The position numbers and the translations under genes were made by a program. From Thiosocius teredinicola (GTDB lineage: Bacteria; Pseudomonadota; Gammaproteobacteria; Chromatiales; Chromatiaceae), in NCBI RefSeq assembly GCF_002009425.1, contig NZ_CP019936.1, positions 4,265,297 to 4,329,296 on the forward strand: DNA of 64,000 nucleotides, in the 5' to 3' direction. Shown here piece after piece: positions 45,494 to 58,863 of the stretch; the stretch's first letter is position 1; each line of letters starts with the position of its first letter. The notes under the pieces are model-generated. The model did not search any database. It was not told where the DNA came from and saw only the letters and a program-made list of their open reading frames with translations.

Positions 45494-46257
45494 CGGTTCC
45501 CTACCTCCGGTATCACGGTCAAACGTCGTCAGTCGCAGGGTGGCAGGTCAATACTTCACGTACCGCCCCACGCTGGTTGTGATCGGGTACGGAGATCGGG
45601 CGCACGGCGCGCGGACCGTCCCCACACAACCATCCAGTGGTAACGGCAAAGACCGGATTTTCTAAAGCAAGTTAGGCATTTACGTCGGGTCGGCCTGGTG
45701 GCTTCCGATGCCGTTGATCGGCAGAAGCGACACCCGTTGCACCGCCGCGCCTCGGCCAAGACCCAGCGCTTCGACCAGCCGTTGCCACCTGTCGGAAATC
45801 CCTGCCGGCTGGTGGTCCGGAAAATGGGCCGCCTTTACGCCTTGGCCCACCCGCACCGAGAGCGCCCCAGTCGTCGAACGGCAAACGAATACGCATCGAT
45901 GGTGTTCGTGCAGCCGGCATTTACTTCGCCAAACAGGCTACCGAAATGCGGCACATTGTGACGTGTTTTGGCGGCGCACCGCTAACTGGAATTGCGTTCT
46001 GAAACGCGTGATCGGATGGAAAACAACTGTTAAGAAATCAACCGTTTAGCGCTGTCAGGCTAGTTTACAGCGGAGATTTTAATTCTTATTAGGATCAAGC
46101 TAAGTTATTGAATGATAGAGAATTCATGAACCTGGCATCCTTTCTGCAGCACGACGTAAAGAAGGCGTGCTTGTCGGATTCCGTTTGGTCTGCAAAAAGC
46201 CTGTGCCGAGCTCAAGAACATTAGAAATGGCTGGGGCCCGGCAGGCGCGCCGACTTT
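45494..46257. other. Long intergenic region with sigma-54-like promoter
   Basis: These 764 bases are upstream of the hybrid kinase on one side and at the 3' end of the CNNM-like gene on the other. The last 200 bases are AT-richer than their surroundings and contain the sigma-54-like sequence described separately. No open frame here has convincing protein features. Confidence 0.45.
46132..46148 (+). promoter_or_regulatory. Sigma-54-type -24/-12 promoter sequence
   Basis: CTGGCATCCTTTCTGCA has GG at 46134-46135 and GC at 46146-46147 with the required ten-base spacing, plus the flanking consensus bases TGGCA and TGCA. Downstream there is no recognised gene on the plus strand; the first ATG-led frame (46125) would give only 32 residues and starts before the promoter. 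Confidence 0.5.
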
Positions 46258-47361
46258 CTATTCCGGTCCCCGGTTTTCTTCGGCGGTGGCCGCTTCCGAT
46301 TCCACCAGTAGTCCAAGCCGCTTGGCGCGTCGCTCCCAGGTGCGCCGCGCCAAAACCTGCATATCCGATATCCGGTCGGACTCGTCAACGATCTCGACCC
46401 CGATCAACGTCTCGATCACGTCTTCGAGTGTCACGATGCCGGCCATGCCACCGTAACCATCGACGACCAAGGCGATGTGTTCGCGAGACGACAAAAAACG
46501 GTTGAACAGGTCGACAATTGCGAAGTCTTCCGCGATCGCTATGATGTCGCGCTTGAGGGTGTCCAACTGCGCTTCCTGCAGTCCGTCCACCATGGCGGCC
46601 AGCAAAGTATCTTTTAAGAAATAGCCGACCACGTGGTCACGTGAATCTTTTTCGAACAACGGGATACGCGAGAACCGCAGATCGCGATTGGCTTCGAAGA
46701 ACTCACCGATCGTCTGACAGGCCGAGGCCGCGACCACCACGGTGCGCGGCGTCATGACATCTTTCGCCCGCACCGTTCGAAACCGCAAAAGGTTTACCAA
46801 AATCTCCGACTCGTGCGGGTCGAACACGCCGTGTTTGGCGCCGATATCGGCCATGGCGACGAAGTCGCTGCGCGTGAATGCACTCTCCACCTCATCCTTC
46901 TTGATCGCTTTGGTCACGAACTGGCTGAACCAGACGAGCGGACTGAGCAGGCGGATGATGATGACCAGCGACTGCGCGGTAAACGGTGCCAACTCGCGCC
47001 AGTAGTTCGCCCCCAGCGTCTTCGGGATGAGTTCCGACAGCACCAGGATCGCCAACGTCATGACCACTGGAATCAACAAGCCGGTAATCAGCGGATTGGC
47101 GTCGAACCAGATCTTGCTGGCTTGGTCGCCGACCCCAATGGCGCCAACCGTATGCGCGATCGTGTTCAGGGTCAGGATCGCGGCGAGCGGCCGATCGATG
47201 TTCTCTTTGAAGCGCTGCAGGCGGCGCCCAAGCCGACCGCCTTCCTGCATTTTGATCTGTGCGTACGACGGCGTGATGCTGAGCAGCACCGCCTCCCACA
47301 GCGAACACAGAAACGAAGTGACAATGGCAACAAGGAAAAACAGTATCAGCAGCGTGAACAT
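46258..47361 (-). CDS. CNNM-family membrane protein with CBS domains
   Basis: This 367-residue protein has an N-terminal DUF21 transmembrane domain (about 1-170) followed by two CBS domains (about 200-325) with VMTPRTVVV and YGGMAGIVTLEDVIETLIG. The CorC/HlyC domain common at the C-terminus of relatives is absent; only a short charged tail remains. Members are linked to Mg2+ or Co2+ homeostasis. The gene stands alone on the minus strand. Confidence 0.88.
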   Translation of the reverse strand: MFTLLILFFLVAIVTSFLCSLWEAVLLSITPSYAQIKMQEGGRLGRRLQRFKENIDRPLAAILTLNTIAHTVGAIGVGDQASKIWFDANPLITGLLIPVVMTLAILVLSELIPKTLGANYWRELAPFTAQSLVIIIRLLSPLVWFSQFVTKAIKKDEVESAFTRSDFVAMADIGAKHGVFDPHESEILVNLLRFRTVRAKDVMTPRTVVVAASACQTIGEFFEANRDLRFSRIPLFEKDSRDHVVGYFLKDTLLAAMVDGLQEAQLDTLKRDIIAIAEDFAIVDLFNRFLSSREHIALVVDGYGGMAGIVTLEDVIETLIGVEIVDESDRISDMQVLARRTWERRAKRLGLLVESEAATAEENRGPE

Positions 47362-47645
47362 GGCTGCTCCATCGGTTGGCTCGAGTGTGTACCATCTTGG
47401 AGCGTTGTCGCGATCGAATCAACGCAGCACAGGCAATCGGTGCGAATAACGGGTGACTCGCAACCGCTCATTTGCATGCCGGCATGCGTCACGGTGCGTT
47501 GGCGAGCCCGAACGTTTAACCATGGGCACGCCCACCGGCAAGTCACTGCGCCATTTCCCAGGCGCCGAACGAATCAACCCGAGAATGCGCTGCAACCCTG
47601 TACTTCGCCGCACCGGGCAGCAGACGACGCGATCGCCGCATCGAC

Positions 47646-48401
47646 TCAGTACATGTACGGAATCACCGTTTCGATCTTCACGTTGGCGTCGATCACCGCA
47701 TCGGGCTGCTCAATGTGTATCGCCCACGCGCCCGTGTGCTCGCGGTTAACGGTCTGCGAAACATTCTGGTAAACATCCGCACCGTAGTAACTGTTAGTTA
47801 CGTAACCGGTACGTACCGATCCCGTCTCGGTGAACGAAACGTTGCCAACAGCAACCACCAGATAGTGACCGGGCTTGATGTTCTCGAACTTGTACTCGCC
47901 GTAGCGATTGGACGTGACGCAGGTCTTGTACTTGTAACCGCGCGCGTCTTTCATGAACACGCCGTAGTAGCGGCCCAGCATCTTGTCGCGCGACCGCTGG
48001 AACACGTCGTCCCTTTTCATCGCCCAATTCAGCAGCAGGCGCGATTCGGGATACAGGCAGACGTTCACACGGGACGCGATCAGTTCCTTGTCTTTGGCGC
48101 CCGCCAGGGAACTGACGAGATCCTTGCGGCGCAGTTCAGGGAAGTAAGTAACGCCCTGGAGGATCGCACCGCCGGGCTCGAGTTGGGCGGCTACCGCTGC
48201 TTCGTCGAATTCGCCCTCGACCCAGATCGGATCGGCACCCAGGGTGCTGGCGTATTCATAGGGGTACATCGTCGGGTTGGCGGCGTACCAATAGCTTGGT
48301 GGCGCGGTGTCGTAGCGTTTTCCCTGGCTGACGCAGCCCGACAGAAACGCCGTGAAGATCGCCAATGTAAGAATGGAGATGTGCTTGATTGTTTTTTTCA
48401 T
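47646..48401 (-). CDS. Lipoprotein of unknown function
   Basis: This 251-residue lipoprotein starts at ATG 48401 with AAGGAA nine bases upstream, and has the lipobox LSGC with C23. The mature part begins with a proline- and tyrosine-rich segment (TAPPSYWYAANPTMYPYEYA), then beta-rich sequence with a carboxypeptidase-regulatory-like segment (YGEYKFENIKPGHYLVVAVG). I do not recognise the overall family. It probably acts at the outer membrane or in the periplasm. Confidence 0.75.
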   Translation of the reverse strand: MKKTIKHISILTLAIFTAFLSGCVSQGKRYDTAPPSYWYAANPTMYPYEYASTLGADPIWVEGEFDEAAVAAQLEPGGAILQGVTYFPELRRKDLVSSLAGAKDKELIASRVNVCLYPESRLLLNWAMKRDDVFQRSRDKMLGRYYGVFMKDARGYKYKTCVTSNRYGEYKFENIKPGHYLVVAVGNVSFTETGSVRTGYVTNSYYGADVYQNVSQTVNREHTGAWAIHIEQPDAVIDANVKIETVIPYMY

Positions 48402-48761
48402 TGTGTCTGTTCCTTATGACCAAGAGACCGAATCCCGTCGGTGCGCACTGCAGGTAGGAAAGCCCGGCGAATGTGCCGCTCAGACCGGCATGAATCACGG
48501 CGGCGCGCATGTTGCCATAAGCCGGTAGGCGACGTGCGATAAAAATCTCAATATTCGACGCATGTGCAGCGCGAGTGTTGGCGCAGTAGCGAACAAAAGC
48601 GTACGCCTTGGGTTGTTCTTCGCCAAAGCCAGGCCGCGGTGCAGGAACCAGACGATTACGCCGGAAGACGGGAAGGAAGATGGTCAGCGACCGAGCTGTG
48701 AACGACGGAAAAAGAAAACGGGGCATCAGCCCCGTTTCGTGTCGAGTGCTGCCGGCGGCGA
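48402..48761. other. Intergenic region containing the ssb terminator
   Basis: The 360 bases lie between ssb and the lipoprotein gene on the same strand. The hairpin for ssb is at 48704-48735; the remainder should contain the lipoprotein promoter, and I see no gene. Confidence 0.4.
48704..48735 (-). terminator. Rho-independent terminator of ssb
   Basis: On the minus strand, ACGGGGC-TGAT-GCCCCGT forms a seven-base-pair hairpin (48735-48718) followed by TTTTCTTTTT. It starts 27 bases after the ssb stop codon. Confidence 0.85.
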
Positions 48762-49211
48762 TCAGAACGGAATATCGTCCTCGAAACCATTGTCCATCGG
48801 AGCTGCCTGCGGCTGAGACGCGGGTGCCGACGAACGCGAGCCCTGCGACGGCGCGAAATCGGCACTGCCACCGCGGCTGTCGAGCATCTGCATCTGGTCG
48901 GCGATGATCTCGGTGGTGTAGCGGTCCTGCCCCTGCTGGTCCTGCCACTTGCGCGTCTGCAGACGGCCTTCGAGATACACCTTCGAGCCCTTCTTCAGGT
49001 ATTCACCGGCAATCTCGGCGAGCTTGCGGAACATCACCACACGGTGCCACTCGGTCTTTTCCTGGTTCTCGCCGGTGTTCTTGTCTTTCCAGGTCTCCGA
49101 TGTTGCAACGGTGATATTGCACACCGCGCCGCCGTTGGGCATGTACCGCACTTCGGGATCCTGCCCGAGGTTGCCGATCAGGATGACCTTGTTTACGCCT
49201 CTGCTTGCCAT
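48762..49211 (-). CDS. ssb: Single-stranded DNA-binding protein
   Basis: This 149-residue OB-fold protein coats single-stranded DNA during replication, recombination and repair. The N-terminus [16 protein letters not shown] and [13 protein letters not shown] match the SSB core (about 1-110). A flexible linker rich in S, A, P and Q follows, and the tip DDIPF is the protein-interaction peptide. ATG 49211 has GAGGA close upstream; the longer upstream frame is not needed. The divergent neighbourhood ssb-MFS-uvrA is common in gammaproteobacteria. Confidence 0.97.
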   Translation of the reverse strand: MASRGVNKVILIGNLGQDPEVRYMPNGGAVCNITVATSETWKDKNTGENQEKTEWHRVVMFRKLAEIAGEYLKKGSKVYLEGRLQTRKWQDQQGQDRYTTEIIADQMQMLDSRGGSADFAPSQGSRSSAPASQPQAAPMDNGFEDDIPF

Positions 49212-49273
49212 TTTTTCCTCCTCAAAACCGCAGACGTCCATGCTGCGGCGAATCAATTCATAAGCCCGGCAGT

Positions 49274-50629
49274 CTACGCCGGACGCGCCACAATTTCATC
49301 CAGGGCGCCGTCGTCCAGGTGGTCCCGATCAACTTTCAGGTAAGCCACGCCTTCATCGGCAACGATCACCGCCTCGACCACCCCGGGAACCGCCCGCAGC
49401 CGGTCACCCAACTCGCCGGCAGCGCCACGCTCGACCTTGCCGAGATGCACCAGTCGGCTGGCGTAGCGGCCTGGCTTGCGCATGCCGATGGCCACCAACA
49501 GCCATAGAACCCCAACCGTAGCCGCGGCGAAGAACACACCGGTCAGCCCGAACTGCTGGTGCACCCAGCCACCCACGGCACCGCCGACAAACGCACCGCC
49601 GAACTGCGACGTGGAATACACGCCCATAGCCGTTCCTTTCGCGTCGACCGGCGCCACTTTCGACACAATCGACGGCAGCGTGGCCTCAAGCAGGTTGAAG
49701 GCGCTGAAGAACAGCACCAACGCGGCGACGAAGGCCCAGAAATGGCCGGAGGTCGCACCCAGCAACAATAGCGCCAGGGTCAGACAGGCGACCGCGCCGA
49801 GAAACACCTGCTTCATCAGGCCGCGGCGTTCGGCGATGATCACGAACGGGACCATTGCGGCGATCGAGCCGAGCATCACGGGCAGGTACAGGGCGGCGTG
49901 GTGTACCGGTGCCAGCCCCAGGTCGCGCAACACAATCGGCACCGCCAGGAACAGCGCGGTAAGGATCAGGTGCAGCGCGAAGATACCGAAATCTAGCCTG
50001 AGCAGGTCGGCGTTGCGCAGCACCCGGTTGAACATCGCTGGCACGGTCTCGGCATCCCGGTGTACCGAGCTGCGCGCCGGCGTCGGCACCACCAATGCGA
50101 CGACGGCAATACCGAGCAAGGCCAGCACGGCAGTAACCCAGAATATCCCGCTGACCCCGATCATGCGCGCCAATACGGGACCGGCCATCATCGCGATCAT
50201 GAACGACGCACCGATCGTCATGCCGATCGTCGCCATCGCCTTGGTGCGGTTCTCTTCGCGCGTCAGATCGGCCGCCAGGGCCATCACGGCTGCGGCGATC
50301 GCCCCGCTACCCTGCACCGCGCGCCCGAAGATCACCCACCACACGTCGTGCGCCTGGGCAGCAATCGTACTGCCCACGGCAAACAACAATAAACCGCCGA
50401 AAATCACCGGCTTGCGGCCGATTCGGTCAGACAGCAGGCCGAACGGAATCTGCAGCGCCGCCTGCGTCAGTCCATAGATTCCTACCGCCAAACCGGTCAA
50501 GAACGGGGTCGCGCCTTCCAGGCCCTCGGCGAACAGCGCGAAAACCGGCAGGATCAGGAACAACCCGAGCATGCGAAACCCGTACACGCCGGCCAGGCCG
50601 AGCGTGGCGCGTCGTTCGCCGGCGGTCAT
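49274..50629 (-). CDS. MFS transporter with C-terminal YAM-like domain (YajR type)
   Basis: This 451-residue transporter has 12 predicted helices (about residues 8-385) with the MFS motif [12 protein letters not shown] between helices 2 and 3, and a C-terminal soluble domain (about 388-450) with a ferredoxin-like pattern ([21 protein letters not shown]), as in YajR. It may export drugs or metabolites with proton coupling. ATG 50629 is preferred to an upstream in-frame start. It lies 62 bases before ssb and may be co-transcribed with it. Confidence 0.9.
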   Translation of the reverse strand: MTAGERRATLGLAGVYGFRMLGLFLILPVFALFAEGLEGATPFLTGLAVGIYGLTQAALQIPFGLLSDRIGRKPVIFGGLLLFAVGSTIAAQAHDVWWVIFGRAVQGSGAIAAAVMALAADLTREENRTKAMATIGMTIGASFMIAMMAGPVLARMIGVSGIFWVTAVLALLGIAVVALVVPTPARSSVHRDAETVPAMFNRVLRNADLLRLDFGIFALHLILTALFLAVPIVLRDLGLAPVHHAALYLPVMLGSIAAMVPFVIIAERRGLMKQVFLGAVACLTLALLLLGATSGHFWAFVAALVLFFSAFNLLEATLPSIVSKVAPVDAKGTAMGVYSTSQFGGAFVGGAVGGWVHQQFGLTGVFFAAATVGVLWLLVAIGMRKPGRYASRLVHLGKVERGAAGELGDRLRAVPGVVEAVIVADEGVAYLKVDRDHLDDGALDEIVARPA

Positions 50630-50767
50630 GGGGTGTGCGGAGCGTGACAATGGCTTCGTGCTACTTCGGTATGAGGCGCGCATTGTAGCGCGGATTGTGT
50701 TTCCCGAGGGTCTGGACAGAACGCAAGAACGGCCCGCAACGGCCGCTAATGCTTATTCAACCACCAG

Positions 50768-52003
50768 ATGGCCGCCCCGCCCCACATGCAGACACCGACC
50801 GACATTCTTGCGATCGACGACGACAAGATGAGTCACAAGTTCATCAAGCGGGCCCTCGAGCCGGCCGGCTACGAATTGCGTTCGGCGTTCAATGGTGAAG
50901 AGGGTCTTGAGGCGGCGCTGCAGAACCCGCCGCAGATCATCCTGCTCGACGTCGAGATGCCGGGCATGAACGGCTACGACGTCTGCACCCAGCTGCGCCA
51001 GCACGAGATAACGCGCGACATCCCGGTGATCTTCCTGTCGTCGCACAGTTCGCTGCGCGAGCGCATGCAGGGCTATGAGGTAGGCGCGGACGACTACCTG
51101 GTCAAACCGTTTGAGCCGGAAAACCTGGTCGCCCGCGTGGGCGTGCTGCAACGCTTTCGCGAGCAGCGCTCGCAATTGCTGCACGACTACGAGTCGGCGC
51201 GAGAAACCGCGATGGTGGCGCTCGCCGGCACCAGCGAGCTGGCGATGGCGATGCAGTTTCTCGAACGCTCGCATTCGCTCAACGACATCGGTGCCTTGGC
51301 CAGTGCCCTGTTCGAGGTGACGCGCAATCTTCAGCTGAACTGCTGCCTGTATGTGAACGTTGACGACGAGGAACACTGGTTTGCCGACGGCGAAGGCATC
51401 CGTCCGTTGGAGCAGGAACTGGTGCAGATGAGCGATCGCGGCCAGCGATTCGTCGATTTCGGCGCGCGTACCATCGTCAATTACCAGAACCTGAGTTTGT
51501 TGGTGCGCGAGATGCCGCTCGACGACATGTCGCGCTACGGCCGCATCAAAGACCTGTTGCCGCTGTTGTTGTCGTCGGTCGACACACGCGTCGGCAACCT
51601 GGCCGCCGAAAAGGCCATGATGAAGCAGAGCCAGGAGTTGCTGGCCGCGTTCGGCCGCATTCGCAGCAGCTTCTACCATCTGACCAAAGGCCTGATCCGC
51701 AACCAGGAATACAGCAACGGCCTGCTGCGCGGCATGCTGCAGGAATTGAATCAGGACTTCCTGCGCATGGGCCTGGAAGAAGACCAGGAAGCCTACGTGC
51801 TCGATCGCATCGATACCGCGATCGAAGACGCCATCGAAAAGATCGACGCCAGCCAGGCGTTGCGCGACACCCTGCTGGTGTTGCTGCCGAGTCTCAAGAA
51901 CGTCTACCACCAGCAGCAGGAGATGGTCGACATCTTCATCGCCAACCACAACCGGGCGCAAACCGAGACCGCGGCCGATATGGGCGATATCGAGTTGTTC
52001 TAA
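50768..52003 (+). CDS. Response regulator with helical effector domain
   Basis: This 411-residue protein has a REC domain (about 12-130) with D61 in LLDVEMPGMNG and the conserved K in YLVKPF. The rest (about 130-411) is mostly helical: possible coiled coil at 130-160 and 270-400, with a beta-containing part near 190-245. No DNA-binding or enzymatic output motif is seen, so it is probably a protein-interaction regulator. The start may instead be ATG 50786. It is followed by uvrA after 77 bases. Confidence 0.85.
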   Translation: MAAPPHMQTPTDILAIDDDKMSHKFIKRALEPAGYELRSAFNGEEGLEAALQNPPQIILLDVEMPGMNGYDVCTQLRQHEITRDIPVIFLSSHSSLRERMQGYEVGADDYLVKPFEPENLVARVGVLQRFREQRSQLLHDYESARETAMVALAGTSELAMAMQFLERSHSLNDIGALASALFEVTRNLQLNCCLYVNVDDEEHWFADGEGIRPLEQELVQMSDRGQRFVDFGARTIVNYQNLSLLVREMPLDDMSRYGRIKDLLPLLLSSVDTRVGNLAAEKAMMKQSQELLAAFGRIRSSFYHLTKGLIRNQEYSNGLLRGMLQELNQDFLRMGLEEDQEAYVLDRIDTAIEDAIEKIDASQALRDTLLVLLPSLKNVYHQQQEMVDIFIANHNRAQTETAADMGDIELF

Positions 52004-52080
52004 ATACACACTCGATTCCCCTTTGTCCTGCCGGCGACCTCCCGTAACATTGACGGGTTTCGACCCGACGATTTGCCGAG

Positions 52081-54909
<2,829 letters not shown>

Positions 54910-55025
54910 TCGCAAACCCTTGAGCGCCGTCGGCGCTGGCAGGACGTATTGGACGACCCCTTTAAACTCGGGCGGGCGATGAACCGACCCGCCGATTCAC
55001 TGCTCTTTATCTGCAGGCTGTAGTT

Positions 55026-56777
55026 ATGCGCCTCGAAACCCTTTTGCCGTTCCTCACCTGGTTCAAACTGATCGATAAGCGCACGCTGCGCGCCGATCTG
55101 GTAGCCGGATTCACCGGAGCGGTCATCGTGTTGCCGCAAGGCGTGGCCTTCGCAACGATCGCCGGATTGCCACCGGAGTACGGCCTGTACACAGCGATGA
55201 TCACGCCAATCATCGCCGCGCTATTCGGTTCATCGTTTCACCTGGTTTCCGGACCGACCACCGCCATCTCGATCGTGGTGTTCTCGGCGATCAGCCGCTA
55301 TGCCGTTCCAGGGTCGCCCGAGTTCGTACAGATGACGCTTACCCTGACGTTTCTCGCCGGGGTTTACCAATTGGCGTTCGGCCTGGCGCGCCTCGGCACG
55401 GTGGTCAACTTCGTCTCTCACACCGTCGTGATCGGATTCACCGCGGGGGCAGCACTGTTGATCGCTACCAGCCAGATGAAGCACGTGCTGGGCATCGAGA
55501 TACCGAAGGGTGAGTCGTTTCTGCACACCTGGGTCGACGTGTACACGCTGGCGGGCGACATCGATTGGATGACCGTGGTGATCGCGTTGAGCACCCTGCT
55601 CAGCGCGATTGCGATTAAGAAGCTGGTGCCCCGGATACCGAACCTGCTGGTGGGCATGGTCGTCGGCAGCGTGGTCGCCGCGCTCTTGGGTGGCGCCGAG
55701 GCCGGCATCAAGCTGGTGGGCGAGATTCCAGCCCATCTCCCGCCATTGTCGGCTCCTGATTTCTCTCTGGCGTCGATCAAGACGCTGGCGCCTGAGGCAT
55801 TCGCGGTCGCACTGCTGGGCCTGATCGAAGCGGTATCGATCAGCCGCGCGGTCGCCACCAAGTCGAATCAGCGCATCAATGCGAACCAGGAATTCATCGG
55901 CCAAGGCATGTCGAACGTGGTCGGCAGCTTTTTCTCGAGCTACGCCGGCTCGGGCTCATTCACCCGCTCTGGCATCAACTATTCGGCCGGCGCCAAGACC
56001 CCGATGTCGGCCATCTTCGCCGCCATCATGTTGATGGTGATCGTGCTGCTGGTCGCCCCCCTGACGGCCTATCTGCCGATCGCCGCAATGGGTGGCGTCA
56101 TCCTGATCGTGGCGTACAACCTGATCGACTTTCATCACATCACCGATATCCTGCGCTACAGCCGCTCGGAGACGTCTATTCTGCTGACGACGTTCGGCGC
56201 CACCCTGTTCCTCGAACTCGAATTCGCGATCTACATGGGCGTACTGCTGTCGCTGTTGATCTTCCTCGCACGCACCTCGGTACCCGCGATTCCGGCGCTG
56301 GCCGTCGATACCAACCCGAAAACCGGCAAACGTTCGTTCGAGAACATCGAAAACAAGCCGCTGCGTGCCTGCCCACAACTCAAGGTGCTGCGCATGGATC
56401 TGGCGCTGTATTTCGGCTCGATCAATCATGTGCAGCAACGCATCACCCGGGTATCCGAGAACGAGGATATCCGCCATATCCTGATCGTCGGCGACGGCAT
56501 CAACTACATGGACCTGAGCGCGGCCGAGACCCTGGTCAACGAAGCACGCCGACTGAAGTCTATCGGTGGCGGACTGTACTTCGTCGGCCTGGGTGAAAAC
56601 GTTTATGAGTTCGCTGCGCGCTCGTGCTTCGTCAAGAAGGTTGGCGCAGACCACTTTTTTGATTCGAAGACGCAGGCCATCCGCAGCATCTTCCGACGGC
56701 TCGACCCGCAAGAATGCGCGACCTGCAGCGCGCGCGTGTTCGTCGAATGCCCCGAACCGGAGATTGCGAAAGAGTAA
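55026..56777 (+). CDS. SulP family anion transporter with STAS domain
   Basis: This 583-residue SulP/SLC26 protein has the typical transmembrane core (about 25-440) and STAS domain (about 450-560). The signature [21 protein letters not shown] is in the first 60 residues, and the TM7-TM8 loop is short, unlike the copy at 6093-8186. The C-terminal tail has three cysteines in [12 protein letters not shown], which might bind metal. Possible substrates are sulfate or bicarbonate. ATG 55026 is preceded by a weak ribosome site. Confidence 0.92.
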   Translation: MRLETLLPFLTWFKLIDKRTLRADLVAGFTGAVIVLPQGVAFATIAGLPPEYGLYTAMITPIIAALFGSSFHLVSGPTTAISIVVFSAISRYAVPGSPEFVQMTLTLTFLAGVYQLAFGLARLGTVVNFVSHTVVIGFTAGAALLIATSQMKHVLGIEIPKGESFLHTWVDVYTLAGDIDWMTVVIALSTLLSAIAIKKLVPRIPNLLVGMVVGSVVAALLGGAEAGIKLVGEIPAHLPPLSAPDFSLASIKTLAPEAFAVALLGLIEAVSISRAVATKSNQRINANQEFIGQGMSNVVGSFFSSYAGSGSFTRSGINYSAGAKTPMSAIFAAIMLMVIVLLVAPLTAYLPIAAMGGVILIVAYNLIDFHHITDILRYSRSETSILLTTFGATLFLELEFAIYMGVLLSLLIFLARTSVPAIPALAVDTNPKTGKRSFENIENKPLRACPQLKVLRMDLALYFGSINHVQQRITRVSENEDIRHILIVGDGINYMDLSAAETLVNEARRLKSIGGGLYFVGLGENVYEFAARSCFVKKVGADHFFDSKTQAIRSIFRRLDPQECATCSARVFVECPEPEIAKE

Positions 56778-56798
56778 CGAGCGGAGCGGCGCTGCCGA

Positions 56799-57362
56799 TC
56801 AGGCCGACTTGAGGTTACTGCGAGCTTCGAGCTGGTAGTACTTGTCGGTCAACTTCAGGAGCTCGTTGTTCTTTTCGCGGAGCGCGGCTTGTGCCTCGGT
56901 GAGTTGCCGGCGCAACAGCTCGAGCTGGCGGGCACTTTCGGAGGGTTGAGACTGCTTGAGCTGACGCACCAGCGTGTTGAGTCGCTGCTTTTCGTCCGAG
57001 AGTTTCTTGACATCGCGCTGCAGCTGCTTGTTCTCGTATTCGAGTTCACGCAGTCGCCGGCTGCGCTCAACCAAGGCGTTGCGTTGCGCTCCGATCAGCT
57101 CCTTGGCAGCAGGTGATTCCTCGAAACCGCGGTCCTGTTTAGACAGGCGATCGTTCAGACGCTGGTTGCTCTCGGCGAGCATCTGGTTTTCCAGCAACAA
57201 CTCGCGATAGGCCTGCTCGAGCTCCGATTCGGTCATGGGCCTCGACGTGTTCTCGGGTCGCAAGGCTCCCTGCTCTGCATCATTCGCACGTGCGGGCACG
57301 ATGCGCGCTCCCAGCCGCCCAAAAATCGACATGCCACGCTGTCGCTTCGAGTCGTCGTCCAT
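56799..57362 (-). CDS. Coiled-coil protein of unknown function
   Basis: This 187-residue protein is almost entirely charged coiled coil from about residue 40 to the end, with heptad-like runs such as RELEYENKQLQRDVKKL. It has no cysteine and no membrane segment. ATG 57362 has GGGGAG about eight bases upstream; the frame runs upstream to 57488 without protein character. It faces the SulP gene tail-to-tail at 22 bases. No function is recognised. Confidence 0.7.
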   Translation of the reverse strand: MDDDSKRQRGMSIFGRLGARIVPARANDAEQGALRPENTSRPMTESELEQAYRELLLENQMLAESNQRLNDRLSKQDRGFEESPAAKELIGAQRNALVERSRRLRELEYENKQLQRDVKKLSDEKQRLNTLVRQLKQSQPSESARQLELLRRQLTEAQAALREKNNELLKLTDKYYQLEARSNLKSA

Positions 57363-57558
57363 CCTTTGCTCCCCTAAATCTTCGGCCAAGCGCCCGTTGC
57401 CATCCATTGCATCCGCGTGATGCGCGGTTGTTGTTCCCGGCGTAAACAGTCCGCGGCGCGCCCGACATCCCAGCTGCCGATGGCGCACTCTGCTGACTGA
57501 ATGGTATGCCCGTCACGCCTATGCAGGCGCTACAGGAATTTACGTTGTTTTACCGCGA

Positions 57559-58290
57559 TTAGATTACCAGGATTTTATCGCCAGTCGCTAGCGACAGCAC
57601 GTCCGAAGCTGAGACGCCGTTCGCAGCCAGCTCAACCAATCCTTGTGAATTCTCATACCAGAACACCTCGCCGGGCGGCACGGCGCTGAAGGTGGTCGCA
57701 TGGACAATGTGCCGACCACCACAGCTTATCTTATTGTTCTTAGTGAATGTTTTCGCCGACAGACCGGTCATCAGGTTGCCGTAGCGGTCTACGTAGATCA
57801 CGCGCGCACTCTCTGCGTCCCAATCCGCCCCGACAATTTGATCGACAGGCATGTCTGACGTCTCGATATCCTCTCCGCCCGCAAGGCGCGCTGCGACGGG
57901 AGCGAACAGATCGCGCCCATGAAAGCTTGCCGATATCCGTGGTGGTCGCCAATCAATCCGCTCGACCGATTCGATCTCCGGCAATCGCGACAGCAGCCCG
58001 TTGTCCGGTCCCACGAAGGTTCGTCCTTTGCTGCGCACCGCGATCGCCGGGCGTTCACTGCCGACGCCCGGGTCCACCACGCCGACGGTCCACGCCGGAG
58101 CTGCCAAAGCCTCCGTCACCGCAGGCAAGAGATACGCCGCCAGGTCCGGCCGCATCGCCGGCGCGTCATGCATCAGATTGATGATCTCGCATTGCTGATT
58201 TGCCGCACGGATTGCGGCAAACAGCTGCCCGACATAAGGACCGTCATAACCGAAGTCGGTGAAAAGATAGATGGTCGACTGGCTCGGCAT
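57559..58290 (-). CDS. SAM hydroxide adenosyltransferase (DUF62 family)
   Basis: This 243-residue enzyme belongs to the family that uses water to split S-adenosylmethionine into adenosine and methionine (formerly DUF62). The N-terminal TDFGYDGPYVGQ motif (11-22), VGVVDPGVGSER (69-80), VGPDNGLLS (93-101) and YVDRYGNLMT (about 165-174) are the family signatures around the SAM site. It is a likely trimer. It lies alone on the minus strand before the ribosomal terminator. The wider fluorinase family shares the fold, but the halide-binding segment is not present. Confidence 0.88.
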   Translation of the reverse strand: MPSQSTIYLFTDFGYDGPYVGQLFAAIRAANQQCEIINLMHDAPAMRPDLAAYLLPAVTEALAAPAWTVGVVDPGVGSERPAIAVRSKGRTFVGPDNGLLSRLPEIESVERIDWRPPRISASFHGRDLFAPVAARLAGGEDIETSDMPVDQIVGADWDAESARVIYVDRYGNLMTGLSAKTFTKNNKISCGGRHIVHATTFSAVPPGEVFWYENSQGLVELAANGVSASDVLSLATGDKILVI

Positions 58291-58384
58291 GCGCCTATTC
58301 TAGCCCGCATACTGCGCCATCAAGCGCACACCACCGATCACACCTCAAGCAAGGTTTTGCCGTCACCCAACGTGGCGCAGGCAC

Positions 58385-58414
58385 AAAAAAGCCGGGCATG
58401 AGCCCGGCTTTTTT
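58385..58414. terminator. Bidirectional terminator at the end of the alpha operon
   Basis: GCCGGGC (58391-58397), loop ATGA, and GCCCGGC (58402-58408) form a perfect hairpin with A6 on one side and T6 on the other. It ends transcription of rplQ on the minus strand, and would work on plus-strand RNA too. Confidence 0.93.
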
Positions 58415-58437
58415 GCTTAATCAGATGCCGCAGCCAA

Positions 58438-58824
58438 TCAATCGGCTTCGACAACCTCGTCAACTTCAGGACGATCGACCAGCTCGACGAACGCCATCGG
58501 TGCTTTGTCGCCAGGACGATAACCGCACTTGAGGATACGCAGGTAGCCACCCGGACGCGCCTTGTACCGCGGACCCAGTTCGCTGAACAGCTTGCCAACT
58601 GCGGAATCGCTGCGCAGGCGGGCAAATGCCAGGCGGCGTTTCGATACGCTGTCTTCCTTGGCGAGCGTAATCAACGGCTCGGCGACACGACGCAGTTCCT
58701 TGGCCTTCGGCAAGGTCGTCTTGATCACTTCATGCTCGATCAACGAGGCCGCCATGTTGCGGAACATGGCTTTACGGTGCGAGCTGTTTCGGTTGAGCTG
58801 CCGTCCGGCTTTGCGGTGACGCAT
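58438..58824 (-). CDS. rplQ: 50S ribosomal protein L17
   Basis: This 128-residue protein of the large subunit has the conserved start [20 protein letters not shown] and the [20 protein letters not shown] segment. It is the last gene of the alpha operon, 39 bases after rpoA, and is followed by a strong terminator. Confidence 0.98.
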   Translation of the reverse strand: MRHRKAGRQLNRNSSHRKAMFRNMAASLIEHEVIKTTLPKAKELRRVAEPLITLAKEDSVSKRRLAFARLRSDSAVGKLFSELGPRYKARPGGYLRILKCGYRPGDKAPMAFVELVDRPEVDEVVEAD

Positions 58825-58863
58825 GGGTCGACTTCCTAGTTAAACGGTTTAAACAAACGCTTC

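Noticed and set aside
45672-46049. Open frames in the long region between the hybrid kinase and the CNNM-like gene
   Set aside because: They are arginine- and proline-rich, lack ribosome sites, overlap one another on both strands and show no protein features.
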